DNA of 18,091 nucleotides, taken from contig CAZDLB010000029.1 of the NCBI GenBank assembly GCA_964505995.1, positions 1 through 18,091 of the forward strand, in the 5' to 3' direction. The DNA comes from JAJRVH01 sp964505995 (GTDB lineage Bacteria; Pseudomonadota; Zetaproteobacteria; Mariprofundales; Mariprofundaceae). Below are positions 1-7,844 of this stretch, piece after piece. The notes under the pieces are model-generated. The model searched no databases. It was not told the DNA's origin and worked only from the letters and a program-made list of their open reading frames with translations. Positions within the stretch are counted from its first letter, which is position 1; the number at the start of each line of letters is the position of its first letter. The translations under genes were made by a program, and so were the position numbers.

Positions 1-17
1 CCGGCTATGCTCACGCC

Positions 18-3000
18 ATGCGCTTTGCTCCCTTTGCCCACCTGCATACGCATTCGGACTTTTCGCTGCTGGCGGCCACGACACCGGTTTCCGGCATGCT
101 GGAGAAGGTGGCCGAGCTGCGTCAGCCGGCGGTGGCGCTGACCGATTACGGCAATCTTTTCGGGGCCATCGAGTTCTATACCAAGGCCATGCGCCTGGGC
201 ATCAAGCCGATTCTCGGATGCGAGATGTTCCTCTGCGACGATATCAGCCAGCGCATCTCCGAAGGGCCACGCGCGCCCCGGTTTCCACAGATCGTGCTGC
301 TGGTGCGCAACAACACCGGCTGGAAGAATCTGCTGAAGCTGGTTTCCATCTCCTACCTGGAGGGATTCTATTACAAGCCGAGGATCGATTACCGGCTGCT
401 CGCGCAGCACAGCGAGGGGTTGATCGCGCTGTCCTCGGGATGGAATGGGGAGATCGAGCAGGCCCTGCAGCGCGGGGATCATGATGCGGCGCGGCAGGCC
501 GCGCTGCGGCTTCGCGACATGTTTCATGCGCACTGCTTCTTCATCGAGCTTCAGCGCCACGGCTTTGCCGGACAGGAGCAGATCAACCGGCAGCTGATCG
601 CGCTGGCGCATGAACTCGATATCCCGCTGGTGGCCTCGAACAACTCCCATTTTCTGGAGCGCGAGGACTTTCAGGCCTTCGAGGCGGTGCTGGCGCTGCA
701 GCAGAACCGCACGCTGGCCGATGATGTTTCCGGCAACTATACGCCGGAATATTACCTGAAGTCCCATGAGGAGATGCGCGAGCTGTTTGCCGATATTCCC
801 GAGGCGCTTGAAAACACGATGCACATCGCCAATCGCTGCAATGTCGATCTGCAGTTCGGCAACTATCAGCTGCCCGATTTCCAGACGCCCGATGGCTCCG
901 ATCTGAAGACCTACATGCGCCACCAGGCGCGCCAGGGTCTGGATGATCGCTGGCCGGTGATCCTGCAGGGCAGTCCGGATGCCGATCGCGAGGAATACGA
1001 CAGAAGGCTGGAGTTCGAGCTCGACATCATCGAGCAGATGGGCTTTCCGGGCTATTTCCTGATCGTGTCCGACTTCATCCTCTGGGCCAAGCAGCATGGC
1101 ATCCCGGTCGGTCCGGGACGCGGCTCGGGCGCGGGCTCCCTGGTGGCCTATTGCCTGAAGATCACCGATCTCGATCCGATCAAGTACGGCCTGCTGTTCG
1201 AGCGCTTTCTCAATCCCGAGCGCGTGTCGATGCCGGACTTCGATATCGATTTCTGCATGAGCCGCCGTGAGGAGGTGATCCGTTATGTCACCGAGAAATA
1301 CGGCGAGGAAAAGGTTGCGCAGATCATCACCTTTGGCTCGATGAAGGCCAAGGCCGTGATCCGTGATGTCGGACGCGTGCTCGGCATGGAGCTGGCCAAG
1401 GTCAATGCCATTGCCAAGCTGATCCCGAACGATCTGAAGATGACGCTTAAGAAGGCGCTGGTCGAGGAGCCGAAGCTTGCGAAGATGGTGGACGAGGATG
1501 CCGAGGTGGCGCGTCTGTTTGATCTGGCCTCAAGGCTTGAGGGGCGGCATCGCAACGCGGGCAAGCATGCCGCCGGTGTCATCATCGGCCGGGACGATCT
1601 CGTGGAAACCGCGCCGCTGTTCAAGGTGCCGGGCGAAGAGGGCAAGGTCGTGCAGTGGGACATGGCGCATGTCGAGCGCACCGGCCTGATCAAGTTCGAT
1701 TTCCTGGGTCTGAAGACGCTGACGGTCATCGATCTGGCCTGCAAGCTGATCCGGCAGTACGATGACAGCGAAGCAGCCCGCGATTTCGACATCAGCCGCA
1801 TCCCGATGGATGACGCGAAAACCTTCCGGCTGCTGCAGCGGGGTCAGACCGGCGCGGTGTTCCAGGTCGAGTCCCAGGGCATGCGCGATCTGCTGACCCG
1901 GCTCAAGCCCGACTGCTTCGAGGACATCATCGCGCTGGTGGCGCTGTATCGGCCGGGGCCGCTGGAATCCGGCATGGTGGATACCTTCATCGAATGCAAG
2001 CACGGCCGTCAGGAAATCGTCTATCTGCTGCCGCAGCTGCGCCCGATCCTTGAGGAAACCAACGGCGTGATCCTGTATCAGGAGCAGGTGATGCAGATCG
2101 CGCAGGTGCTGGCCGGCTATACGCTCGGCCAGGCCGATCTTCTCCGGCGCGCGATGGGCAAGAAAAAGCCCGAAGAGATGGCCAAGCAGCGCAAGATCTT
2201 CATGGAGGGGGCGAAGAAGAACCGGATTCCGGAGGACAAGGCCGAGCAGATCTTCGATCTGATGGAGAAGTTCGCCGGCTACGGCTTCAACAAGTCGCAC
2301 TCGGCCGCGTATGCGCTGATCTCCTACCAGACCGCCTACCTGAAGGCGCATTTTCCGCAGGCCTTCATGGCCGCGACGATGTCGTGCGACATGGGCAACA
2401 GCGACAAGATCGCCGCGCTGACCAACGATTGCCGCACGATGGGGCTGAGGATGCTGCCGCCGGATATCAACGCCTCGGACTGGGAGTTCAGGCCCGAGGG
2501 CGATGCCATCCGCTTTGGACTGGGCGCGATCAAGGGCGTAGGCGAGGCAGCGATCCGGGAAGTGGTGCGGGAGCGCAAGGCCAGAGGGGCCTTCGAATCG
2601 CTGGAGGATCTGGTGCTGCGAACACCGCCGCGCACGCTCAACAAGCGCATCCTTGAAGCGCTGATCAAGGCCGGGGCGATGGGCGATCTCATCACCCATC
2701 CGCGGGCCGCGATCGCATGCCTGGGCGAGACGCTGGAGCGGCTGCAGCGGAAGAGGCGCGAATTCACCTCGCAGCAATCGGCGCTGTTCGAGGTGGCCGA
2801 GCCGGACATGCAGGAGAATTCCGATTCCGGGCTGGCACCGTGGAATCTCGGTGAGATGCTCCAGGCCGAACGTGAGGTTCTGGGCTTCTATCTGACAGGG
2901 CATCCTCTGGAACAGTACCTGGATCGTACCGAGGGCCTGGGCGATGCGCATCTGGGCCAGCTGGCCGATCTCGAGGACGGGGCCCAGGTCGTGATTCCGG

Positions 3001-3509
3001 TCGGCGTGGCCGGTATCCGTCCCTATCATGGCGGGCGCGGCACGATGGCCTTTGTGCAGATCGAGGACCTTCATGGCCAGGCGGAGCTGGTCGTGTTTGC
3101 GCGCCTCTACGAGACGGCGGGCGAGCATCTGCATGGCGAAGAGCCGCTGCTGGTCGCGGCTCGCGTGGACCGCTCCAGGGACGAACCGGTGCTGATTGCC
3201 GAGGCCATCGAGCCCCTGCAGGCCATGCTGGCCGGACTGGTGGACGAGATCCATATCTCCACGGCCAGCATCGCATGGGATGAGATGACGCTGGCCCGGC
3301 TTAAGTCGATGGCCCAGGGGGGAGAGGCCAGGCTGTCGTTTCATGTTCGTCTGCCGGACGCTAGTATCGCGCATCTGCGCACCGAGCCATGCATTCGCTG
3401 GACGGAGGAAGTGCGAACCCAGCTGGAGGCCAGGTTCGGGCAGGAAGCGATCCGCGTGCATTGCCGGCCGTGGAAGCCGGAGCGCAAGCGCCAGGCGCGT
3501 CGGAGCTAG
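18..3509 (+). CDS. dnaE: DNA polymerase III alpha subunit (DnaE)
   Basis: Catalytic subunit of the replicative DNA polymerase III holoenzyme; it extends primed DNA in the cytoplasm. The 1163-residue product is almost exactly the length of E. coli DnaE (1160). An N-terminal PHP domain begins HLHTHSDFS at residues 8-16. The polymerase centre shows PDFDIDF with Asp409 and Asp411, and the third Asp in FDFLGL at Asp561. A helix-hairpin-helix region GLGAIKGVGE lies near 835-845, the clamp-binding motif QSALF at 920-924, and an OB fold near 990-1050. The start at 18 aligns residue for residue with the E. coli N-terminus (HL at residue 8). No clear Shine-Dalgarno is visible in the 17 available upstream bases, and the frame is open to the window edge. 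Several PHP metal ligands are replaced, so this domain is probably inactive and proofreading would fall to a separate DnaQ. accA follows 43 nt downstream, the usual gammaproteobacterial order. Confidence 0.98.
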   Translation: MRFAPFAHLHTHSDFSLLAATTPVSGMLEKVAELRQPAVALTDYGNLFGAIEFYTKAMRLGIKPILGCEMFLCDDISQRISEGPRAPRFPQIVLLVRNNTGWKNLLKLVSISYLEGFYYKPRIDYRLLAQHSEGLIALSSGWNGEIEQALQRGDHDAARQAALRLRDMFHAHCFFIELQRHGFAGQEQINRQLIALAHELDIPLVASNNSHFLEREDFQAFEAVLALQQNRTLADDVSGNYTPEYYLKSHEEMRELFADIPEALENTMHIANRCNVDLQFGNYQLPDFQTPDGSDLKTYMRHQARQGLDDRWPVILQGSPDADREEYDRRLEFELDIIEQMGFPGYFLIVSDFILWAKQHGIPVGPGRGSGAGSLVAYCLKITDLDPIKYGLLFERFLNPERVSMPDFDIDFCMSRREEVIRYVTEKYGEEKVAQIITFGSMKAKAVIRDVGRVLGMELAKVNAIAKLIPNDLKMTLKKALVEEPKLAKMVDEDAEVARLFDLASRLEGRHRNAGKHAAGVIIGRDDLVETAPLFKVPGEEGKVVQWDMAHVERTGLIKFDFLGLKTLTVIDLACKLIRQYDDSEAARDFDISRIPMDDAKTFRLLQRGQTGAVFQVESQGMRDLLTRLKPDCFEDIIALVALYRPGPLESGMVDTFIECKHGRQEIVYLLPQLRPILEETNGVILYQEQVMQIAQVLAGYTLGQADLLRRAMGKKKPEEMAKQRKIFMEGAKKNRIPEDKAEQIFDLMEKFAGYGFNKSHSAAYALISYQTAYLKAHFPQAFMAATMSCDMGNSDKIAALTNDCRTMGLRMLPPDINASDWEFRPEGDAIRFGLGAIKGVGEAAIREVVRERKARGAFESLEDLVLRTPPRTLNKRILEALIKAGAMGDLITHPRAAIACLGETLERLQRKRREFTSQQSALFEVAEPDMQENSDSGLAPWNLGEMLQAEREVLGFYLTGHPLEQYLDRTEGLGDAHLGQLADLEDGAQVVIPVGVAGIRPYHGGRGTMAFVQIEDLHGQAELVVFARLYETAGEHLHGEEPLLVAARVDRSRDEPVLIAEAIEPLQAMLAGLVDEIHISTASIAWDEMTLARLKSMAQGGEARLSFHVRLPDASIAHLRTEPCIRWTEEVRTQLEARFGQEAIRVHCRPWKPERKRQARRS

Positions 3510-3552
3510 CATCCGGGCCTGGAGCTAAACATACGCGAGAGCGGGGGTGGTC

Positions 3553-4512
3553 ATGGCATACAGTTATCTGGAGTTCGAGCGTCCGATCGCCGAACTGACC
3601 TCCAGAATCGAGGATCTGTCCAGCATGGGGCAGGGGGCGGGCGTGAATATCGCCGAGGAGGTTGAGCGTCTGAGGGCCAAGCGCGACAAGCTCGTCGAGC
3701 AGATCTACAGCAAGGCGACGCGGGCGCAGATCTGCCAGCTCTCGCGGCATCCCGATCGTCCCTACATCCTGGATTACATTCCGCTGATGTTCGATGATTT
3801 TCAGGAGCTTCACGGGGATCGGGCGCTGGCCGATGACGGTGCCATCGTCGGCGGCCTGGCCAGCTTCCATGGCCACGAGGTGATGATCGTCGGCCACCAG
3901 AAGGGGCGGGATACGAAGGAGAAGATCAGGCGCAACTTCGGCATGCCCCGGCCGGAAGGCTATCGCAAGGCTTTGCGGCTGTTCCGCCTGGCCGAGCGCT
4001 TCGAGATCCCGGTGCTGACCTTTATCGATACCGCCGGCGCCTGGCCCGGCATTGATGCCGAGGAACGGGGGCAGAGCGAGGCCATTGCCCGCAATCTTCA
4101 GGAGCTGGCCGCACTGAAGGTGCCGGTCATCTGCACCGTGATCGGCGAGGGAGGATCGGGCGGCGCGCTGGCCATCGGGGTCGGGGATCGCCTGTTCATG
4201 CAGCAGTTTTCGACCTATTCGGTGATTTCACCGGAGGGATGTGCGGCGATTCTGTGGCGCGACCGCAAGCATGCGGAGGAGGCGGCCGAGGCGCTGAAGC
4301 CGACGGCGGCCGATCTGAAGGAACTGGGACTGATCGATGCGATCATCCCCGAGCCGAAGGAGGGGGCGCACCGCAACCCGAAGGCGGCGGCGGAGATGAT
4401 GGCCGAGGTCCTGGATGCTGCGCTCAAGGAGCTGCTGGAGCTTCCGCTCGAGGAGCTTCTGGCCAGCCGGCAGAAGCGCCTGCGCCATCTCGGTCAGTTT
4501 ACCGGAGGCTGA
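3553..4512 (+). CDS. accA: Acetyl-CoA carboxylase carboxyltransferase subunit alpha (AccA)
   Basis: With AccD it forms the carboxyltransferase that moves CO2 from carboxybiotin on AccB to acetyl-CoA, giving malonyl-CoA, the committed step of fatty acid synthesis. The 319 residues from ATG 3553 equal the E. coli length. The product has the N-terminal helical region, then the crotonase-like core with FIDTAGAWPGIDAEERGQ, the glycine-rich oxyanion loop GEGGSGGALAIG and YSVISPEGCAAILW, all strongly conserved in AccA. A GTG at 3547 would add two residues, but ATG 3553 is preferred because it gives the family N-terminus MAYSYLEFE. The G-rich GGGGTGG just upstream is a plausible weak ribosome binding site. 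No terminator separates it from dnaE, so co-transcription is likely. It ends 8 nt from the convergent uup stop codon. Confidence 0.97.
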   Translation: MAYSYLEFERPIAELTSRIEDLSSMGQGAGVNIAEEVERLRAKRDKLVEQIYSKATRAQICQLSRHPDRPYILDYIPLMFDDFQELHGDRALADDGAIVGGLASFHGHEVMIVGHQKGRDTKEKIRRNFGMPRPEGYRKALRLFRLAERFEIPVLTFIDTAGAWPGIDAEERGQSEAIARNLQELAALKVPVICTVIGEGGSGGALAIGVGDRLFMQQFSTYSVISPEGCAAILWRDRKHAEEAAEALKPTAADLKELGLIDAIIPEPKEGAHRNPKAAAEMMAEVLDAALKELLELPLEELLASRQKRLRHLGQFTGG

Positions 4513-4513
4513 G

Positions 4514-4528
4514 CCGGCCTTCAGCCGG
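4514..4528. repeat. Short inverted repeat between convergent accA and uup
   Basis: CCGGC, a five-base loop, then GCCGG lies at the tail-to-tail junction and overlaps the last codons of uup. An alternative pairing GGCTGA/TCAGCC uses the two stop-codon regions. Neither has a T tract on either strand, so a bidirectional terminator role is only a possibility. Confidence 0.3.
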
Positions 4529-6428
4529 AGAGGGAGGTGCGCAGATCCTCGAGTTCCTCCCAGCGGGCATAGCTGCGCTCGAGTTCTTCCTCAAGCTTTG
4601 CCAGACGCGCCTGATCCCTCCGGTAGCCGCTGGCATCCCGGTTGAAGTAGTCGGGGCTGCAGAAGCGCGCCTCGATTTGTGACTTTTCCGTTTCCATGGC
4701 CTCGATCTGTTCCGGCAGCGCATCCAGCTCGCGCTGCTCCCTGTAGGAAAGCTTGCGACCGGGTTTCCGCACGGGTCGCTGCTTTGAACGCGTGCTCCCG
4801 GGCCTTTCGTCCCGTGCCTGCTGAATCTGCCGCTGTTTCCAGGCCTGATAATCCGACCAGCCCCCCTCGATGGGCACGATGCGGCCATCCCCCTCAAAGG
4901 CCAGAACACGGGAAACGACGCGATCCATGAAGGCGCGGTCATGGCTGACGAGGATGATCGTGCCCTCATAGCGCGCCAGCGCCTGCTCCAGCACGGCCAG
5001 CGTGCCGATGTCCAGGTCATTCGTCGGTTCATCCAGCACCAGCAGGTTGGCGGGCTCGAGCAGAAGCCTGGCCAGCATCAGGCGGCCACGTTCACCACCC
5101 GAAAGCGCCTTGACCTTCGCATGCAGCCGTTCCCGGTCAAACAGAAAATCCTGCAGGTAGGACACGATATGCCTCGGTTCATGCCCGCCGATATGCACAT
5201 ACTGGCCGCCCTGGGGCAGCAGCACATCCCGGATCTTCTGATCCGGATCGAGTTCGCGCATCTGTGTCAGAAAGGCTGGCGCCAGTCTGACGCCGTGACG
5301 GATGCGGCCGCTCTCCGGTTTCAGCTCGCCAAGCAGAATCTTCAGCAGCGTGCTCTTGCCGATGCCGTTCGGGCCAATCAGGCCGATCCGCTCGCCGGCG
5401 ACAATCCGGTGACTGAAGTGATCCACGATGGTGGTGTGGCCGAAATGATGGCTGACATCGACGGCCTCGATCAGCAGCTTGCCGGGCCGCACACCGCAGG
5501 CCACGCGCAATTCGACATCGCCGCCGCGCATGCGTCGTGCAGCCCGCTGGCGGCGCAGTTCCTCCAGCGCGCGCACCCGGCCCTGATTGCGCGTGCGCCG
5601 GGCCGGAATCCCGCGTCGGATCCAGCGCTCCTCGCCGGCCAGCAGGCGGTCGAAACGGTCGTGCCTTCGTTCCTCCTGCGCCAGCAATTCGGCTTTCTTT
5701 TCCAGGTATTCGGCATAGGTGCACGGGAAATGGGTCAGCTTCCCGCGATCAAGCTCGATGACCTCCTCGGCCACGGCATCGAGGAAATAACGGTCATGGG
5801 TGATGAACACCACGGCGCCGGGAAAGTCCGCGACGAAGTCCTCCAGCCATTCGATTGCGCCGACATCGAGATGATTGGTCGGTTCATCCAGCAGCAGCAG
5901 ATCGGGCTCGGCCACCACGGCCCGGGCCAGTGCGACGCGCCGCTGCCAGCCGCCCGAAAGCTCGCCGACATCGCGATCGGCATCCAGACCGAGCTTCGAG
6001 ATCGCCGTATCGATGCGGGTATTCAGTTGCCAGGCCCCCGCATGCTCCAGTTCGGCCTGAAGCCGGTCCACGTGGCCCAGCGCGGCGGGCGAGGCGTCCT
6101 GACGCAGTTCGATCAGGGCTTCGTGATAGCGGCCGAGAAGGGCCGCCACCTCGCCCAGTCCGGCGGCGACGGTGTCAAAGACCGTTTGTCCGGCTTCAAA
6201 ATGCGGATCCTGCTGCAGATAGGCCACACGCATGCCCCTGCGCAGGCTGATCTCCCCGGCATCGGCCTCGACGAGGCCGGCCATGATCTTCAGCAGCGTC
6301 GACTTGCCTTCACCATTGCGCCCGATCAGTCCGATGCGGGCGCCGCGAGCGATATTGAGGCTGACATCGTCCAGTAGCACCTGGGGCCCGAAGGCCTTGT
6401 GCAGATGTTTCAGCGTCAGGATCGGCAT
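4521..6428 (-). CDS. uup: ABC-F ATPase, Uup family
   Basis: A soluble ABC-F protein with two ATPase domains and no membrane segment. Uup relatives act on ribosomes or DNA; E. coli Uup affects transposon excision and binds DNA and ribosomes. The 635 residues contain Walker A GRNGEGKST (36-44), signature LSGG (157-160) and Walker B LLLLDEPTNHLD (177-188). The second half has GPNGIGKST (352-360), LSGGE (442-446) and LVLDEPTNDLD (463-473). The linker near 255-300 contains RRGIPARRTRNQGRVRAL, typical of Uup. A charged coiled-coil C-terminal domain (about 555-632, beginning KLSYREQREL) is the DNA-binding extension that sets Uup apart from EttA and YheS. No strong Shine-Dalgarno precedes the ATG. 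It is convergent with accA and separated from the upstream cpxP-like gene by a hairpin, so it probably has its own promoter. Confidence 0.93.
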   Translation of the reverse strand: MPILTLKHLHKAFGPQVLLDDVSLNIARGARIGLIGRNGEGKSTLLKIMAGLVEADAGEISLRRGMRVAYLQQDPHFEAGQTVFDTVAAGLGEVAALLGRYHEALIELRQDASPAALGHVDRLQAELEHAGAWQLNTRIDTAISKLGLDADRDVGELSGGWQRRVALARAVVAEPDLLLLDEPTNHLDVGAIEWLEDFVADFPGAVVFITHDRYFLDAVAEEVIELDRGKLTHFPCTYAEYLEKKAELLAQEERRHDRFDRLLAGEERWIRRGIPARRTRNQGRVRALEELRRQRAARRMRGGDVELRVACGVRPGKLLIEAVDVSHHFGHTTIVDHFSHRIVAGERIGLIGPNGIGKSTLLKILLGELKPESGRIRHGVRLAPAFLTQMRELDPDQKIRDVLLPQGGQYVHIGGHEPRHIVSYLQDFLFDRERLHAKVKALSGGERGRLMLARLLLEPANLLVLDEPTNDLDIGTLAVLEQALARYEGTIILVSHDRAFMDRVVSRVLAFEGDGRIVPIEGGWSDYQAWKQRQIQQARDERPGSTRSKQRPVRKPGRKLSYREQRELDALPEQIEAMETEKSQIEARFCSPDYFNRDASGYRRDQARLAKLEEELERSYARWEELEDLRTSLSG

Positions 6429-6452
6429 GGCCGCATCTTAGCCGCTGTCCAC

Positions 6453-6485
6453 ACAAACGAAAGGCGGGCGCATCCTGCGCCCGCC
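6453..6485 (-). terminator. Intrinsic terminator downstream of the cpxP-like gene
   Basis: A perfect 10-bp stem, GGCGGGCGCA (6463-6472) with TGCGCCCGCC (6476-6485), encloses a three-base loop. Read on the minus strand it is followed by TTTCGTTTGT. It lies 18 nt past the cpxP-like stop codon and about 34 nt before uup, which fits termination of the cpxP transcript. The T tract is interrupted, so some read-through into uup is possible. Confidence 0.75.
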
Positions 6486-6503
6486 GGAGTCCTGTGGATG
6501 TGT

Positions 6504-6986
6504 CTATTCCATTGGCTCGTCGGGAGAAGGCCCGTGATCATCCGGGTGATGATGGCGTCCCATGCGGTGCTCGAGGCGTTCCCGGAAGAGCTCATGCGCC
6601 TTTTCCCTCTGTTCCGGAGTCAGGATGGCGGCTGCTTTGGCCCGCACCTCGGCGCGCAGGAAGACCATGCGCTCCACGAGCTTGCCCTGTTCGGCTGCCA
6701 GTCGGCGGACCTCTTCGAGGTATCCGGGTTTGGCCGGATCAAGCCGGAACAGGGCCTTGCGGTTCTCGCGCAGTTTCTCGTGGACCTTCTGCATTCGCGG
6801 ACGATAGGATTCCCGAAGATCTTTCAGTTTATCAGCCTGCTCGTCCGACAGGTTCAGTTCCTCCTTGAAAGCCTTGCCGGGATGGCCATCATGCATCCCC
6901 GGTCCGCCCGCAAGGGCCGGCGTGGCCATGGCCAGCATCGCCATCAGGCCCAGGCTGCCGATCAGTTTTGTTCCTTGCTGCTTCAT
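6504..6986 (-). CDS. cpxP: CpxP/Spy-like periplasmic protein (LTXXQ family)
   Basis: Periplasmic chaperone or adaptor. In E. coli, CpxP inhibits the CpxA kinase and delivers misfolded proteins to DegP, while Spy is a related chaperone. The 160-residue product has a signal peptide (basic start, hydrophobic 8-22, ATPALA followed by a likely cut after Ala26). The mature part is all-helical and charged, with two copies of the family motif: LSDEQ at 46-50 (a variant) and LTPEQ at 122-126. The C-terminus is rich in His and Asp (RHHHPDDH), which could bind metal. A good ribosome binding site AAGGAG (6993-6998 on the minus strand) supports the start. The gene is divergent from a cpxR-cpxA pair, the classical arrangement, which supports CpxP over Spy. 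A metal-sensing CnrX/ZraP-type role is the alternative. Confidence 0.85.
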   Translation of the reverse strand: MKQQGTKLIGSLGLMAMLAMATPALAGGPGMHDGHPGKAFKEELNLSDEQADKLKDLRESYRPRMQKVHEKLRENRKALFRLDPAKPGYLEEVRRLAAEQGKLVERMVFLRAEVRAKAAAILTPEQREKAHELFRERLEHRMGRHHHPDDHGPSPDEPME

Positions 6987-7043
6987 GCTTGTCTCCTTGT
7001 TTCGGTGTTTCGGCGGTTGCCCGCCGTTGATGCGAATTCTGTC

Positions 7044-7066
7044 AGCTCCGATGCAACATCGGGGCT
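7044..7066. repeat. Dyad in the cpxP/cpxR divergent spacer
   Basis: CCGATG (7048-7053), loop CAA, CATCGG (7057-7062) is a perfect inverted repeat. AGC/GCT pairs extend it on the outside across one T-G wobble, giving a stem of about 10 bp. It lies 58 nt upstream of the cpxP start and is distinct from the CpxR box. It could be an operator or a 5'-leader hairpin of the cpxP mRNA. No T tract follows, so it is not a terminator. Confidence 0.5.
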
Positions 7067-7095
7067 ACGGTGCTGCAACGAAGACGAAAAAATTC

Positions 7096-7111
7096 GTAAC
7101 GATTGTGTAAA
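7096..7111 (+). promoter_or_regulatory. Candidate CpxR box
   Basis: GTAA (7096-7099) and GTAAA (7107-7111) form two direct half-sites whose starts are 11 bases apart. The known CpxR consensus is tandem GTAAA repeats separated by a short spacer. The site lies between divergent cpxP and cpxR, 53 nt before the cpxR ATG and 110 nt before the cpxP ATG. It could serve activation of cpxP and autoregulation of cpxRA. The local AT richness contrasts with the GC-rich surroundings. Confidence 0.55.
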
Positions 7112-7163
7112 TCTCCGGCACGATGGCTGACGCCGCCGGTCTGTTCATGGCATGATAAGCCCG

Positions 7164-7844
7164 ATGAAGATTCTGCTGATCGATGATGATGTGGAGCTGA
7201 CCGGGCTTCTGAGCCGCTATCTGGAACAGGATGGTTTCGAGGTTTCCGAGGCCCATGACGGCGAGCAGGGTCTGGCGATGATTCAGGCCGGCGATCATGA
7301 TCTGGTCGTGCTCGATGTGATGATGCCCGGCATGAGCGGCATGGAGGTGCTGCGCGAGTTGCGCCGCTTTTCGAACCTGCCGGTCATCATGCTGACCGCA
7401 CGCGGTGAAGAGGCCGATCGCATCATCGGGCTGGAGCTTGGCGCCGATGACTATCTGCCCAAGCCATGCAATCCCAGGGAGCTGGCGGCCCGCATCCGCG
7501 CCGTTCTGCGTCGCAGCGGCGACGGCCCGAGGCCCGCTGCCGAGCAAAGGATTGGCCCGTATATCTGGCAGCCCGGCGCACGGCGGATTCTGGAAGGGGA
7601 CCGGGAAATCCCGCTGACGGCCACCGAATACGATATCCTTGCTTGTCTGCTGGCCCATGCCGGCGAGGTGGTGACGAAGGACAGGCTCAGCCGCGAGGCG
7701 ATGGGGCGGCGGCTGGGCCCGTATGACCGCTCGCTCGATGTCCATATCGGCCGAATCCGCAGAAAGCTATCGGCCGGCCCTGATGGGCAGACACCGCTGA
7801 GCACGGTACGGGGGGTCGGCTGGATGCTGCGCGCCGATCCATGA
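7164..7844 (+). CDS. cpxR: CpxR-like OmpR/PhoB-family response regulator
   Basis: Cytoplasmic DNA-binding response regulator of an envelope stress two-component system. The receiver domain spans about residues 1-115, with the acidic patch DDD at 7-9, phospho-acceptor Asp51 in LDVMMPG, PVIMLTARGEE and LGADDYLPKP. A winged-helix DNA-binding domain follows (about 130-224) with LTATEYDILACLL and a final LSTVRGVGWMLR. Near-identical CpxR signatures (AHDGEQ, LGLELGADDYLPKP) support the CpxR call over generic OmpR. ATG 7164 is chosen because it gives MKILLIDDD and places the acceptor at Asp51, as in E. coli CpxR. An upstream in-frame ATG at 7152 would add four residues, and neither start has a clear Shine-Dalgarno. 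It overlaps cpxA by ATGA, implying coupled translation. Confidence 0.93.
   Translation: MKILLIDDDVELTGLLSRYLEQDGFEVSEAHDGEQGLAMIQAGDHDLVVLDVMMPGMSGMEVLRELRRFSNLPVIMLTARGEEADRIIGLELGADDYLPKPCNPRELAARIRAVLRRSGDGPRPAAEQRIGPYIWQPGARRILEGDREIPLTATEYDILACLLAHAGEVVTKDRLSREAMGRRLGPYDRSLDVHIGRIRRKLSAGPDGQTPLSTVRGVGWMLRADP

Noticed and set aside
1..17. Tail of a preceding gene such as rnhB
   Set aside because: The usual neighbour of dnaE is rnhB, but 17 bases are too few to recognise any protein and no stop codon is visible in them.
1530..3512. Long open frame on the minus strand inside dnaE
   Set aside because: It is antisense to the conserved polymerase gene, has a His/Gln/Leu/Arg-rich composition and no domain. 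Similar antisense frames at 4941-6377 (+), 10665-12473 (-), 12899-13765 (-) and 16779-17885 (-) reflect GC-rich codon bias.
6435..6440. -10-like TAAGAT in front of uup (minus strand)
   Set aside because: Only four of six bases match, no -35 is found at proper spacing, and the start of transcription would fall on the ATG.
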